Of a stretch of 64,000 bases of DNA, positions 33,401 to 43,654 are shown piece by piece (position 1 is the first letter of the stretch; every line of letters starts with the position of its first letter). The stretch is taken from assembly GCA_013397695.1 (NCBI GenBank), contig VYZI01000125.1, positions 1,811,936-1,875,935 of the forward strand, in the 5' to 3' direction. Below the pieces are notes generated by a model. That model was not told where the DNA came from. It ran no database searches and saw only the letters and a list, made by a program, of their open reading frames with translations. Position numbers and translations under genes: made by a program. The stretch comes from Centropus unirufus. Lineage: Eukaryota > Chordata > Aves > Cuculiformes > Centropidae.

Positions 33401-36244
33401 TGCTGCTGGGACAGCTGTTCCCCTGATGCTTGCAGGGTTTGCCTCCTTGGCTGCTTTTTGCGCAGACAGGGGAGCATCTCTAGACTGTCCCCGATGCAGA
33501 GCTCCGCTGCGGTGCGTGGCCTGGGCTGGCAGCATCCTGCCTCTGTAAGCTGCGTGGTGTTTCAGTACTCTGTTTTCTCTCTGTGACAGCCCCCTGAGTG
33601 GGCAGAGGACTTGTGTGGCTTCATGAGGGTTAGGTGTCACAGCTGGGTTTTGCATGGTTTTTCAAGGTCTCTGAAAAGCAAGGTTAATGATTTCCCACTG
33701 CCACCTAAGTACCAGTACACAGATGGGGTACTGGAGAGAAATATATATCGAGGTGCAAGGTATTGTCGAAACATTTATTTCCTTAGCAGGAAATATTGAT
33801 CCTGGAAACTATATTCTATTACAGTGGCTTTATTTCTCTTATATTAAATGACTGATGCAGTCTGCATTTAATCAATTTGGGTGATGGATGTTGGCGAACC
33901 AACTTCGCAGTTGGTCACCGTGCACATTTTACTCTGCTGCTGTCTGGTTGGCTGCTTTAAACAACACCAAAAGTAGAGTTTGGCCCAAAAAATCAAGGTT
34001 TTAAAGGTTTGTTTTGTCACTTTGAAATACGCTGAGCTTCGGTTGCCTGATTTACTCATTTTAGTATCAGCATTTATTGACACTGAATGATGCCTGCAAG
34101 TAATGAGCCATGCTTCTGCTTATTAATGTGCTTTTGTTGTTTTCATTGTTTGTAAGCCTGTTTCAAAGGAGCAGTCGGGGTCACTTCTCAGACAGCATTG
34201 TTTCTTCCTAAGTGGATGCTTGTAGAAAACAAAAATGGTTCCAAAATGGTTGGGAACCTTTTGAATTAAAGTTGATGTTCCAGACCTAGAAGGAAAGTAG
34301 TCATTTTTTTCCATAGTTGTGGGGTGTTCTTTGCTTTTTTTTTTTTTTTGCTTTTAGAATTCATAATACAGTCAAGAAGCAGCTGAATTCCAGCAGTAGT
34401 AAAGGATAGAAACAGGAGCTGTGTTCCTGCTGGTTCCTGTAGAATTCAACAGAAAATACGATCCTCCCTACGTTATCTTGAGCATTTCTCTCAGCAGTAC
34501 TGCTAGGCTCAGATTCTGAGATAGGTTTTAAATGGTCCTGTCATTACAGTTGGATCTCAAAAGAATAATCTATGAAATACCTTTCTCCTCCATCCTTTGG
34601 TGAACTAATTTTAACCTAATGAATCAACTGCAGTGCTGCCTTCCTCGGCAGCCATCGCAGAGGGCATGGTACGGCGTTGCTGTGGCACACGCTTAGCTTT
34701 CTCTTCAGAAGCCAGCCTGTTCATCTCTGAACAAGATGAGAGCGTTTTAGGATATGGCAATACTTATCTTTGCTCAGTGAAAGTAGTTTCTGAGGAAGAG
34801 AAATCATTTAACTGGTAAAAGTGGCTTTGGAGGCTTTCTGGGTGATAGCTTCCTGTTACTGCTGCCCTCTTCTCTCTTCTCGTGCCACCTTCTCCTAAGG
34901 AATCGGATGAAGGCATTTGGCACTGCTGACAGCAGAAGGTTGACGTCCCATATTTTCCCCTTTGAGAGAAAAACAGAAGGCCTTGCCCACACAAGGGGGA
35001 GGGAGAAGCAAAGTGCTCACAGGGACTCTCACCTAGACATCCTGACTGTGCAGGTGAAATTCAGCCAGGGATCTTCTGCTAGTGTGACTGCTAGGACTGA
35101 CAGCTGAGAAGGCTCCACCTGGCCCTGGCCAGCAGCACAGGAGTTTGTATTTCCAGGCTCCCTGCAGCTCTCTGTGGAAGCTTTCCTGCACAGACATGTT
35201 GTCTGCCTTTGTTCATTGTCGGCGAGGTATAGGGCTGTGTAGAAATGGAGATCAACCCCTTCAGCAGTGTAATTCATCCCTCTAGGTCAGGGATTTGAGT
35301 CCTGGTCCTTCAAAGGAATTTGTGTGGGCCAGTTTGGTCTTGTACCTGCCGGGCACATTGGTTTGGTGAAGAGGGACTTTTCAGTGACTAAGGCAGACTG
35401 AAAGAGGATGCAGTTTCTTATAGTGCAGCAAAGAGGAGAGAGACCTCGCCTTTAGCTTTTAATAGAGGAAGGGAGTTGTGCTTGGCTTCTCTCCCTGAAG
35501 TACCCTGGTCTCCAGAGCTGTCTGTCTGACATTGTTCTCAGCTGAAAGTTGCTTAAAATAGAGGACTAAAGAAGTAAGGAAGGTGCTTGGAGAAAAATCG
35601 CCTGTGTTTCACTAACAAACCATGATGTGCAAAGTGCTGTTTTGCAGAGCAGGGTAAGCACACCGAGATTAAGAAGCAGCAGAAAAACTGCAGTGGGGCA
35701 ATAGAAAATTCTCTTAGAGATTGCCTCGCAGATTTCAGGGGCAGAGGAAGTGAGCAACAGACAGCTCAGAGCTTGGCCTGACATTTGCGGATAGCATATC
35801 AGAGTGTATGGGTTGTGACTGTAAAGGTAAATGGGACACTGATACGGATGAGGTGGTACTAAGTGCAGAGCAAGTCAGCCTCACATGGGCAGCAGCTCCT
35901 TTTAGGACTCATCAGCCATGCCAAATGTGAGATGAGCACCTCAGGTGAGATATAAATGGCTCAGCAGTAACTGTATTTCATGAGTAAAGAGCAGGCACCA
36001 AGAGGTTATAGGAGAAGCAAGCAGAAATGTAGGAAGTCAAGGGATGATTGCGAGGGACAGAATTATTAAGTGGAGGGAAACCCCCCCCACAGCGGTCTTG
36101 TGATGAATAAAAATAAATGTTTCAGTATATCCTAAGCAGTCTTTGCCTTTTGCATGCCCGTACATTAACACGTCTGTAATTACCAGCAGACTCACCTCAA
36201 AGAAAGTGGCGTTACTCTTGCTTTCCCATCACATTTAAGCATAT
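30500..36244. other. Unique non-coding sequence
   Basis: No gene or repeat family is recognised in this 5.7 kb. Simple tracts are T17 at 30951-30967, A-rich 32731-32759 and T15 near 34336-34351. The stretch 33000-33220 and 33800-34330 is AT-rich and could hold regulatory elements, but nothing specific stands out. The frames (up to 98 codons) look like chance. Confidence 0.5.
30951..30967 (+). repeat. Poly-T tract (17 T)
   Basis: Seventeen consecutive T with flanking TTCTTC and CCTC. It is followed by CCTCTGTTGGTATG without a nearby AG exon signal. A simple tract. Confidence 0.8.
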
Positions 36245-36690
36245 ATGTGGGCTACAAAGATGGTCAGGGGGTTGGAGCACCTCTGCTATGAGGACAGGCT
36301 TAGTGAGTTGGGGCTGTTCAGCGTGGAGAAGAGAAGGCTCCGGAGAGACCTTACAGCAGCCTTCCAGTACCTGAAGGGGCTACAGGAAAGCCGGAGAGAG
36401 GGAGTTTTTATGAGGGATTGAATTGATAAGATGAGGGGGGTGGCTTTGAATTGGAGAGGCAGAGGATTTATATTAGACGTTAGGAAAAAATTCTTCCCGC
36501 TGAGAGTGGTGAGGCACTGGCACAGGCTGCCCGGGGAACCTGTGGCTGCCTCCTCCCTGGAGGTGTTCAAGGTCAGGTTGGATGGGGCTTTGGGCAGCCT
36601 GATCCTGTGGGAGGTGTCCCTGCTCATGGCAGGGGTGTGGAACTGGATGATCTTTAAGGTCCCTTCCAACCCAAACCATTCTATGATTTA
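36245..36690 (+). mobile_element. CR1 LINE, 5'-truncated
   Basis: Sense CR1 with the cleanest ORF2 tail of the plus-strand copies. From 36258 the frame reads KMVRGLEHLCYEDRL, SELGLFSVEKRRLRRDL and TAAFQYLKGL without a stop. The segment coding for the RKKFFPLRVVRHWHRLPG-like tail follows at about 36480-36540. The 3' UTR ends AAGGTCCCTTCCAACC then CCATTCTATGATT (36677-36689). The relatively good preservation suggests a younger insertion than the others. The 5' edge is at about 36245; no target duplication is expected for CR1. Confidence 0.94.
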
Positions 36691-38959
36691 TGTTTGTGGG
36701 AAGAGTTAAGGAGTCTTCTGTGTTTCGTGGTACAGCTGTCCACTGAAGGCCACTTTAGCCAATCTGCCCATCCTTCCACCTTCCAGCAGTGTTACTGGGA
36801 CTTCTGCACGCACCTGGGGACAGGCTTCTATCCCTGTGTTCATAGCTTTTCTAGTAGAAAAGGTTGCACATGTGTGCTTACATAAGGATGTATGCGTATT
36901 GGAATAATTGTCAAGCTGACAATTACTGCTGCTTTTTTTTTTTCCAATGAGTTAAGTCAGAATTAATTTTTAAGCTTCAGTGCACATTGGAAAGACATCA
37001 AAAAAGTAAAAAAAAAGCCTCTGAATTTCAGTTGTGGGGTGCTTTTTTCATTTTTTCCTAATCCAAGGGAACAAAACACTGCATCTTATTTCTTTGCAGA
37101 AAAAAACACCCCAATTCCTGTGTTTACTTCTAGAAAAGAAAAAAAATACATCTGAACATGGCATGTGTACTTCCGTTTTGAATTGTGAGAGGTGGATTTT
37201 TAAGCATTTAAAAAGCTGGAGGTGAAATGTTGTAGGCTGGTGTAGGCACCATCTCGTAGCTCTGGCATCAGCAGATCCCCACAGCCCTTGTAGTATCACT
37301 GGGAGCTTGCTTGATGTGGTACAAAGAGGAGAGTAGCATTGTGCAAGTGATTTTCACACGCAAGGAGATAATTCTTGTAATTCTTGCTGGCCGTGTCCTG
37401 CATGAATTCATCAGCAGCAGAAATACGCAGTTTACTGTTTGTTTTCTTTCTGGGTTTGATCCTGGGTCTGTTGCCAGAGGGTTTATACTGGTTTGAATGT
37501 TAATTAGCACCCCAATACCTAGGGAGGAGGGTGAGGAGCATGCTGCCAAAGTGAGGAGAAACATCAGTTTCTCTGCATATTGTGATAAAGCATCTCTGCC
37601 TCCCCACCCGTGACAGAACAACGAAAAGGAATAATAAGAAATCTGTCCCAATCTGCTTTTGACAGGAGCACAGCCTGCAGCCTCCTGATAGGAAAGGAAA
37701 AAAAAGATGCCCTGGTTGGGTGGAGCCAGCATCAGCATGACCTATCCACATGGTTGGGAAAAGCACCTCGGGAGTGAGATGAGGGAGCATGTTCTGCCCC
37801 TGGCTGGGGTTTAACATCTTTTATCTTTGGCTCAAACGTAAACTGAGTAATCCTCATGGTTTGTCTCCCTGTCCCTCATTCCCGCAGCCCCCGGGGTGTG
37901 TGTTGGGGCAAAGAGGGTGGAAATTGGTGCGCTCTTTCTGGGCTTAAGGATGCATGTTGGGAGACAGCTGCTTGGTGCCAGCCTCATGGAGCAGGACGAG
38001 GGTTAGCGTCCGGTGCTGTGTGTGCAGCCCTGCCTGGTGTGCTGGGCTGGCTTCACCCCCTTATGCACCCATCGACTGCACCTCTTTTCGTGGTAGCCTG
38101 GGGAAGGGAGGAGCAGAGAGGTGCAAATCCGTGGCTGTTCCAAAGCAAAACCCAGTGCTTGATTGTGTTTCCTGACAAACTCTATCTTGGGCAGTTTCAT
38201 GTCATAGTTGCATGCCAGGGAGATAGAGTACCCTTCAGGCGTGTTGGACTGGGTTGCACTCTTCCCCTTTGTGCAGCCTTGCCGGTTTGTTAGCTGCAGA
38301 TTAGAGACAAAAGCTTTTACAATTAGTGTTTTAATGGGGGAGAAGAGGAGTGACATTGTGACCCGCTTACAAATGCGCCCAAGATCCCCTGGATTTCAGC
38401 CCACATTCAGGAGAGTGAGGTCCTGTTTCCTGGGGATCAGTCCAGAAAACTCCCCCTTGTTATCAGTTCTCACCATTTCAAGCCCAAGCGAGCATAATCT
38501 GGTGTTTCCAGGTCCTTAAGAAGCGTATGCCTTCCAGTTGTCCGATCAAAAGAAATCCCAGACAGCGCAGGGATCGCCTCAGATTTCCTAAGCGCAGCAT
38601 TTACGAGCCCTCCTGCTTAGAGAAGTGGAGGAAAAAAGCTTCTTTCCAAGAAAAATGTAGGCTGGGTAATCTGACATCATTCAGAGTCACATCACCCTAC
38701 ACCCACCAGAATTCAAAGATAGAATGGGAATGGCATAATCTGTTCTCACGGTAACACTAATAGTACTGCTCCTGCAGTTCATTGTGCGTCCTCCCCACCC
38801 GCCATCGCCACAATTAACATTTCTTGCAGTGACTTTGAAAAGTGTTGCCATAACAAGGTTGCTGATCAGCAGCTACAAAAATCTTAACGAGGTACCTAAT
38901 GGAGCTTTTTGTTTCCCTTATTTCTGCTTAATATATTCTGAAAAAAAAAAAGTCAGGAG
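36691..38959. other. Unique non-coding sequence
   Basis: No gene is recognised. The part 38500-38760 has a single-copy, moderately CpG-containing texture (for example GTCCGATCAAAAG, GACAGCGCAGGGATCGCC) that could be a conserved element. The 156-codon minus frame at 37268-37738 has no domain. Confidence 0.45.
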
Positions 38960-39429
38960 GTTTTAACCTTGCCTTCAGCTGCAATAGCCTGGCATGTTTA
39001 ATAGAATACCACTTCATTTGTACTGCAGCTAGTGTACGCTAAAAGGGCTTGGAGACCCCTCTAATGTAGTCAGTCAAATTGGTGCCTGGAGCCAAAGAAA
39101 ACATATATCCGCACACATGTTTTCGGTCTTGAGCTAAATAAAAAAAAACACTCTTCATGTTGAATAGCCTCCTCCAAGTGCCGCAGTTAATAAGCCATGT
39201 TGTGTTTTTACTGGAAAAGTATGCTTCTAGCCAAGCATTCTTTGCATTTTTCCCAGGATTTAGTCATAAAATCACTTTAGACATATTGCAAGTATGAAAT
39301 GTGTGCACATCAGATAAAGGGCAGCAATTTTTGTTTTGCTGTAAAGCTCCATGGAAACATTTTTTTATCGCTGTCAAATGCCTTATCCCAAGAAGTCTGG
39401 CCCCTTTCTTTACTGTTAACATCTAGCTG
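38960..39429. promoter_or_regulatory. Candidate conserved block left of the CpG-dense region
   Basis: Repeat-free, AT-rich sequence with motif-rich stretches: GCATGTTTAATAGAATACC, GCCATGTTGTGTTTTTACTGG, TTTAGTCATAAAATCAC and GGCAGCAATTTTTGTTTTGC. It runs directly into the CpG-dense block at 39430. Together they form the best candidate for a compound regulatory element in the window. Confidence 0.3.
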
Positions 39430-39910
39430 GGTAAGAAAACGCTTAACGACAGAGAACTGTAGGTGATGGTGGCTCGGCAAATGAATGCCCAGCACCGTCC
39501 CAGTGAATTTGGTGGCATCATTATCCGGCTGCGTTCCGTGCTCCGTCTCAAGCACAGGTATCTAGCGCTAATAGCTGGCCTGCGTGCGGAGGTACGCGTT
39601 CTATCCCGGCTGCCTAATTCTACGTGCACGAGAGAGTGAGAAACCTGGAGACTTGCTCAACTATTTTAAGCGTTATTATTTCAAGCAATGATTTACGCAA
39701 GCGAGAAAAGCCTCTAGCCCAGTCGGCAGGCTGAGCCCTGCGAGGAGGTTGCATCTCGCAACGCACTCTCGCAGCCCCCTCTGGCTGATGCTCTCAGCAT
39801 CGTTGCTCTGCTCTGGAGCCAGCTGCAAAGTTCTGCTGAAGGGGGCTATAGGAGAAGAGAGGGGCACAGAGGGGAGTGAGATTCCCGGAGAATTCGGCGG
39901 CAGTGAGGGT
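39430..39910. promoter_or_regulatory. CpG-dense block (small CpG-island-like)
   Basis: By eye I count about 25 CpG dinucleotides between 39430 and 39800, far more than elsewhere in the window, for example ATCCGGCTGCG, TAGCGCTAATAG, GTGCGGAGGTACGCG and CATCTCGCAACGC. Flanks are CpG-poor. An ATG at 39466 opens about 56 codons on the plus strand, and a 68-codon frame lies antisense (39423-39629); neither has a recognised domain or strong splice sites. A TATA-like TTTTAAG sits at 39663, and TTTAAAAG at 39910. It could be an unannotated promoter or a hypomethylated enhancer. Confidence 0.4.
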
Positions 39911-39919
39911 TTAAAAGAA

Positions 39920-42900
39920 CAAGCGTATACACGGTTTTATGTATTGGAATAGAGCGATCTAGCTATCAAACATATGTTCACACATACACAGCATACAGAG
40001 TAATGTGTATATACCACCTCGCCGAGCCAATCTGTGTTCTGAAGAGGAGAGATATTTAAAGCAGCTCTGCAAACTTCATAGCACTGGGAGAGAAGAGCAG
40101 GGCTTGTCTCTGCAGGGACTTGCAGCAAAAGCTGGTCTGATCTGCGTTTCTTTGTGTGTACAGTTTGAGTGTGTATTCGTAGGTGGCTGTGTAAATACTA
40201 AGAAACAGGTACATGGATTGGGAATGCAGATGAAGGGGAAAAGTCAAGGAACAAAAGGGGTAACCCAGCCAAAAATTTAATTTGAACTCCATGCGGGTGT
40301 CATGGAATAATTAACTGTGGAAAGAAGTCATTTAAAAGTCATTCCCGAGGGCTAAGGGAGCACTGGGAGCACTGAATCATCACCACCTCACTTCTTTGGA
40401 ACCAGCGTCTTTATCCTCACTTCCTGTGGCAGGCAGCCACCTGCCTGGTTTGAAGAGCCGACAGGAACCAGGTGAAAGCCAGGACCAACTGTGCCATGCT
40501 CGAGGTTTGCATGGGGAGGCGGAGTGGGTATAGGCTGGATATATAGTGGATATATAGGGTGACAGCCACTGGTAACCTCAGCCCAGAGGAGTCAGGAAGC
40601 CCTGCCCTGCACCAGTCTTTGTGTAGGGTGCTCACCACCTGCCCTTGGTGAATCATACTTTTTGACAGATGAGTAGAACATCAATGCTATCTTACTGGTT
40701 CTTAATCATCTTGGGAAAAGATGGGCTGATAGGTTTGGGGCCTTTTGCAACCAGCACATTCGTTGGTGAAATTTTTGCTATGATGTAATGTATTGGGGTA
40801 AACTCTGCAGATGTTTGTGGATCTGGGTTAGATGTTGAGTGCAGTTATCACCTGGTGCAGAGGTCTGATGAGAAAGTCAACAGAGCAGTTTTGAGTATGC
40901 GGCATTCCTTTACACAGCATGTAACAAAAATGTTGGTCCTGACCTGTTCATTCAACTGTGGGATCACCCTGTGAAGGAGCTGTCTCTGTGGCATCCAGCT
41001 GGCCCGAAGGGCTGCTCCCCTCTACCCTTCTATTCCCAGGAAATAGCCAGTTTCTAAGCCTAGATAGACGTCCTGAGACAACACCTCAGGGGAGGAGATT
41101 GAACATGGGATCATCAGAGCGGAAGCTGGTTCACTGCAGCTATCTCTTTGCTCCCTAGAATCCCAGCTCGGATGTGTCAGCTGGAGCCTTCTGAAGGGGA
41201 GGGCAGCTCTCCAGGGAAGATCCCGCTCTTACTGCTGGCCAGCCTCCCGTAATGCTAGCAAAGTACCAGCACAAGTCAGAGTAAGATCTCCCAAGGTAAA
41301 CAGCACAATAATAGTGAGGGTAGTTGGTTTTGCCATCACAAGGTCAGCACTGGAGACATGGATGCAGGTTCGTGAGTAGTGCGCTGGAGATATCACACTG
41401 TGTCCATTCGCAATCAGAAGGGGCTGTAGTTTCTCCCATTATCAACAAATCTCTGAATCTTCTTACTAGTTTACTGCTTGAAATAGTTGAGCACTTTGCT
41501 TTTAGTGACAACTTGGCATTTTTCGCTCTCATGCACTGTAGCAGCTTTCACAGAGGAGGAACTTTATTCCACTGCTGTCTCTCTAAATGCCTGGGTTTTT
41601 TATTGTACCTAATCAATCTTGCCGTGTTACTAAGAGCAACATCCCCGTCGACCAGTCAAAAAGCTGCAAGTCTTACATGGCCTGGTGTGTAGCCAGGCAC
41701 AAAGCTCCCTTTCATGGCTTTGGCTGGCTGCACTACCAGCCCTGCCGAGATCACAATCCTGATAAAACGGTGTTGAAAGCACTGAGAGTTTCAGGCTCCG
41801 TGCTCTCTGCCGAAGGGATAATTTTAGAATGTTCTTCCCCTTGATAATAGTAATTTTACAGCAATGTAACTGTTGGATTTGAGATCAGTGTAAATGAAGG
41901 CAGAATCAGATCATTTCTTCCGAGGCAAAGAACAAAACTCTTTGTATCAGCAGTTACAAAGCATAAAAAATCCAAATGTGCATACACACACAAAAAACTA
42001 CATCCTCTCAAGGCAAGACTGTAAATAATTAATATAATAACCTGCTTACAAATTCAATCTAGGTATATTGGGTTAGTCAAGACATTTCAGAGTAGTCCTT
42101 TTTTATCTTGTTTTGCTTCCTATACTATATCCCATGATTGCAGGTACCTTCCACCTCCATGAAGAGCAAGCAGGAATTCTTCCTTCTGTTTTCAGAGCTT
42201 CCTTCTGTTTTCAAAAGGATCTTACACCTCTGTTCCAGGTTTCCAAGGATGTTTTTTCGGGTTTTTTGGTTTTTTTTTTGTTTCTCTGTTTCCAAAGACA
42301 ACGTTGTATCCACATTCCTAGGGGCAATTTTTGCAGCCCTCTGCAAATAAAACACTTAAAAGACTTCTTGTGAGGTGATTGTACTAAACAAATGTAGTAA
42401 ATAATCCTGAAATTGCAATGCATCTCATTTACATTTGAATGGAATTACTTAGATGTGGGATGTTGGTGGTACGAGTGGCTCCAAGTAGGCTGTTCGGGGT
42501 TTTGTGTTCACTAATACAGGCAGCTCTGTTACTTGCATGTATAAAAAGCATGATACTTCAAAAAGGATGTGAGTCTCACTTGACTTCGCTCTTCTGTGGG
42601 TGAGTGAAGTTAGGCATCTACATCAAGCTGATCTGCTACTCAAAGGTGCTGAACAACTGCATCTTCTTGAGATGCAGCTGCTCAGCCCATCTAAAGATCA
42701 AGCATTTTTTTAGATTCAGAAGCCTGACTTAAGAACATGAGGTTCAAAATACTGGTCCCCACAGTCAATTTTCAGCAGTGAGCTGAGCCGGGATGCAGAT
42801 ACACTCTGATGTTCGTGCAGAGCTACCTGTTGTTACAGTAAGCTCTTCCTGAAATAGTGTGGGACAGAAAAGGCTTCCTTCAAAATGATGTATTCACAGA

Positions 42901-43089
42901 GTAACAGAAGTTCTGGAGGAGATTTAAGGACCTGCAAGTACCCCAAATATTTTGCCTCTTTCCAGAAGAGGTCATGAGGGAGAAGTCCCAAGTTCTGATC
43001 TTTGAGGGCTAAAAAAAGAAAGCCCCTTTGCTTCTCCAGAAGGTAACAGTTGACTCTTACCAGCATCCTTTTTCATCCCAGCTTTGCTA
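39920..43089. other. Unique non-coding sequence
   Basis: No gene is recognised. GGATATATAG is duplicated at about 40537-40557, and a 19-base tandem duplication sits at 42179-42216. The longest frame (122 codons, 41324-41692) has no domain and no exon boundaries. Confidence 0.5.
42179..42216 (+). repeat. 19-base tandem duplication
   Basis: The unit CTTCCTTCTGTTTTCAGAG (42179-42197) is repeated at 42198-42216 with only the last few bases changed (AAAAG). Both copies carry a TTTTCAG or TTTTCAA end, so one is acceptor-like. The duplication seems recent. Confidence 0.8.
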
Positions 43090-43650
43090 TCACAGAATCA
43101 TAGAATCACTTGATTGGAAAAGACCTTTGAGATCATCAAGCCCAGCTGTACCTGCCCACAACTAAACCATATCCTTAAGTATCTCATCTCCCACCCCTGC
43201 CTGTCTTTTAAACACCTCCAGGGATGGAGACTCAATCACCTCCCTGGGCAGCCTCTGCCAGCGTTTGATGACCCTTTTGTGAATAATTTTTTCCTGAAGT
43301 CCAACCTGAAAACCTCCTCTGGTGCAGCTTGAAGCCATTCCCCCTCATCTGATCACCTGTCACTTGGAAAAAGTGATCAACACCCACCCCTCCGCAACCT
43401 CTTTTCAGGCAGTTATAGGCAGTGATAAGGTCTCTCCTCAACCTCCTCTTCTCCAGACTGAACAGCCCCAGTTTCCTCAGCTGCTCCTCATAAGACTTGT
43501 TCTCCAGCCCCTTTACCAGTCTTATTGCCCTTCTCTGGATGTGCTCTAGGACCTCAATGTCTTTCTTGCAGTGAGGGGCCCAAAACTGGGCATAGGATTT
43601 GCGGTGTGGCCTCACCTGTGCTGCGTCCAGGGGCAGCTCTTGTGGCAAGG
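43090..43650 (-). mobile_element. CR1 LINE, 5'-truncated
   Basis: Antisense CR1 of the second subfamily type in this window. The 3' end is at 43090-43112 (CACAGAATCATAGAATCACTTG), followed by the reverse complement of the GATGATCTCAAAGGTCTTTTCC-type tail. The ORF2 C-terminal coding relic is the longest in the window (see the pseudogene entry). The copy is truncated in the terminal part of ORF2 and cannot be active. It is similar in type to the copy at 50522 and the fragment at 29117. Confidence 0.95.
43232..43648 (-). pseudogene. CR1 ORF2 C-terminal relic
   Basis: The minus-strand frame is open for 138 codons from 43648 to 43232. Residues after about 18 match the CR1 ORF2 end: YAQFWAPHCKKDIEVLEHIQ, RRAIRLVKGLENKSYEEQL, LGLFSLEKRRLRRDLITAYN, then GVDHFFQV and RGNGFKLHQ. 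Near the end (SGWTSGKN onward) the frame slips: the expected RLDFRKKLFTKR-type ending is coded in another frame, so there is at least one frameshift at about 43310-43320. The reverse-transcriptase catalytic core and the endonuclease are absent because the element is 5'-truncated. Known role of the full protein: target-primed reverse transcription of CR1 RNA. Here it is dead. Confidence 0.9.
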
Positions 43651-43654
43651 CTCA

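Noticed and set aside
36286..36669. 127-codon minus-strand frame and other frames antisense to CR1
   Set aside because: They are the antisense of the CR1 insertion at 36245-36690; the sense strand carries the true ORF2 relic.
39771..39790. GCAGCCCCCTCTGGCTGA as a CTCF-like site
   Set aside because: Spacing after CCCCCT is one base short of the usual core, so the match is weak.
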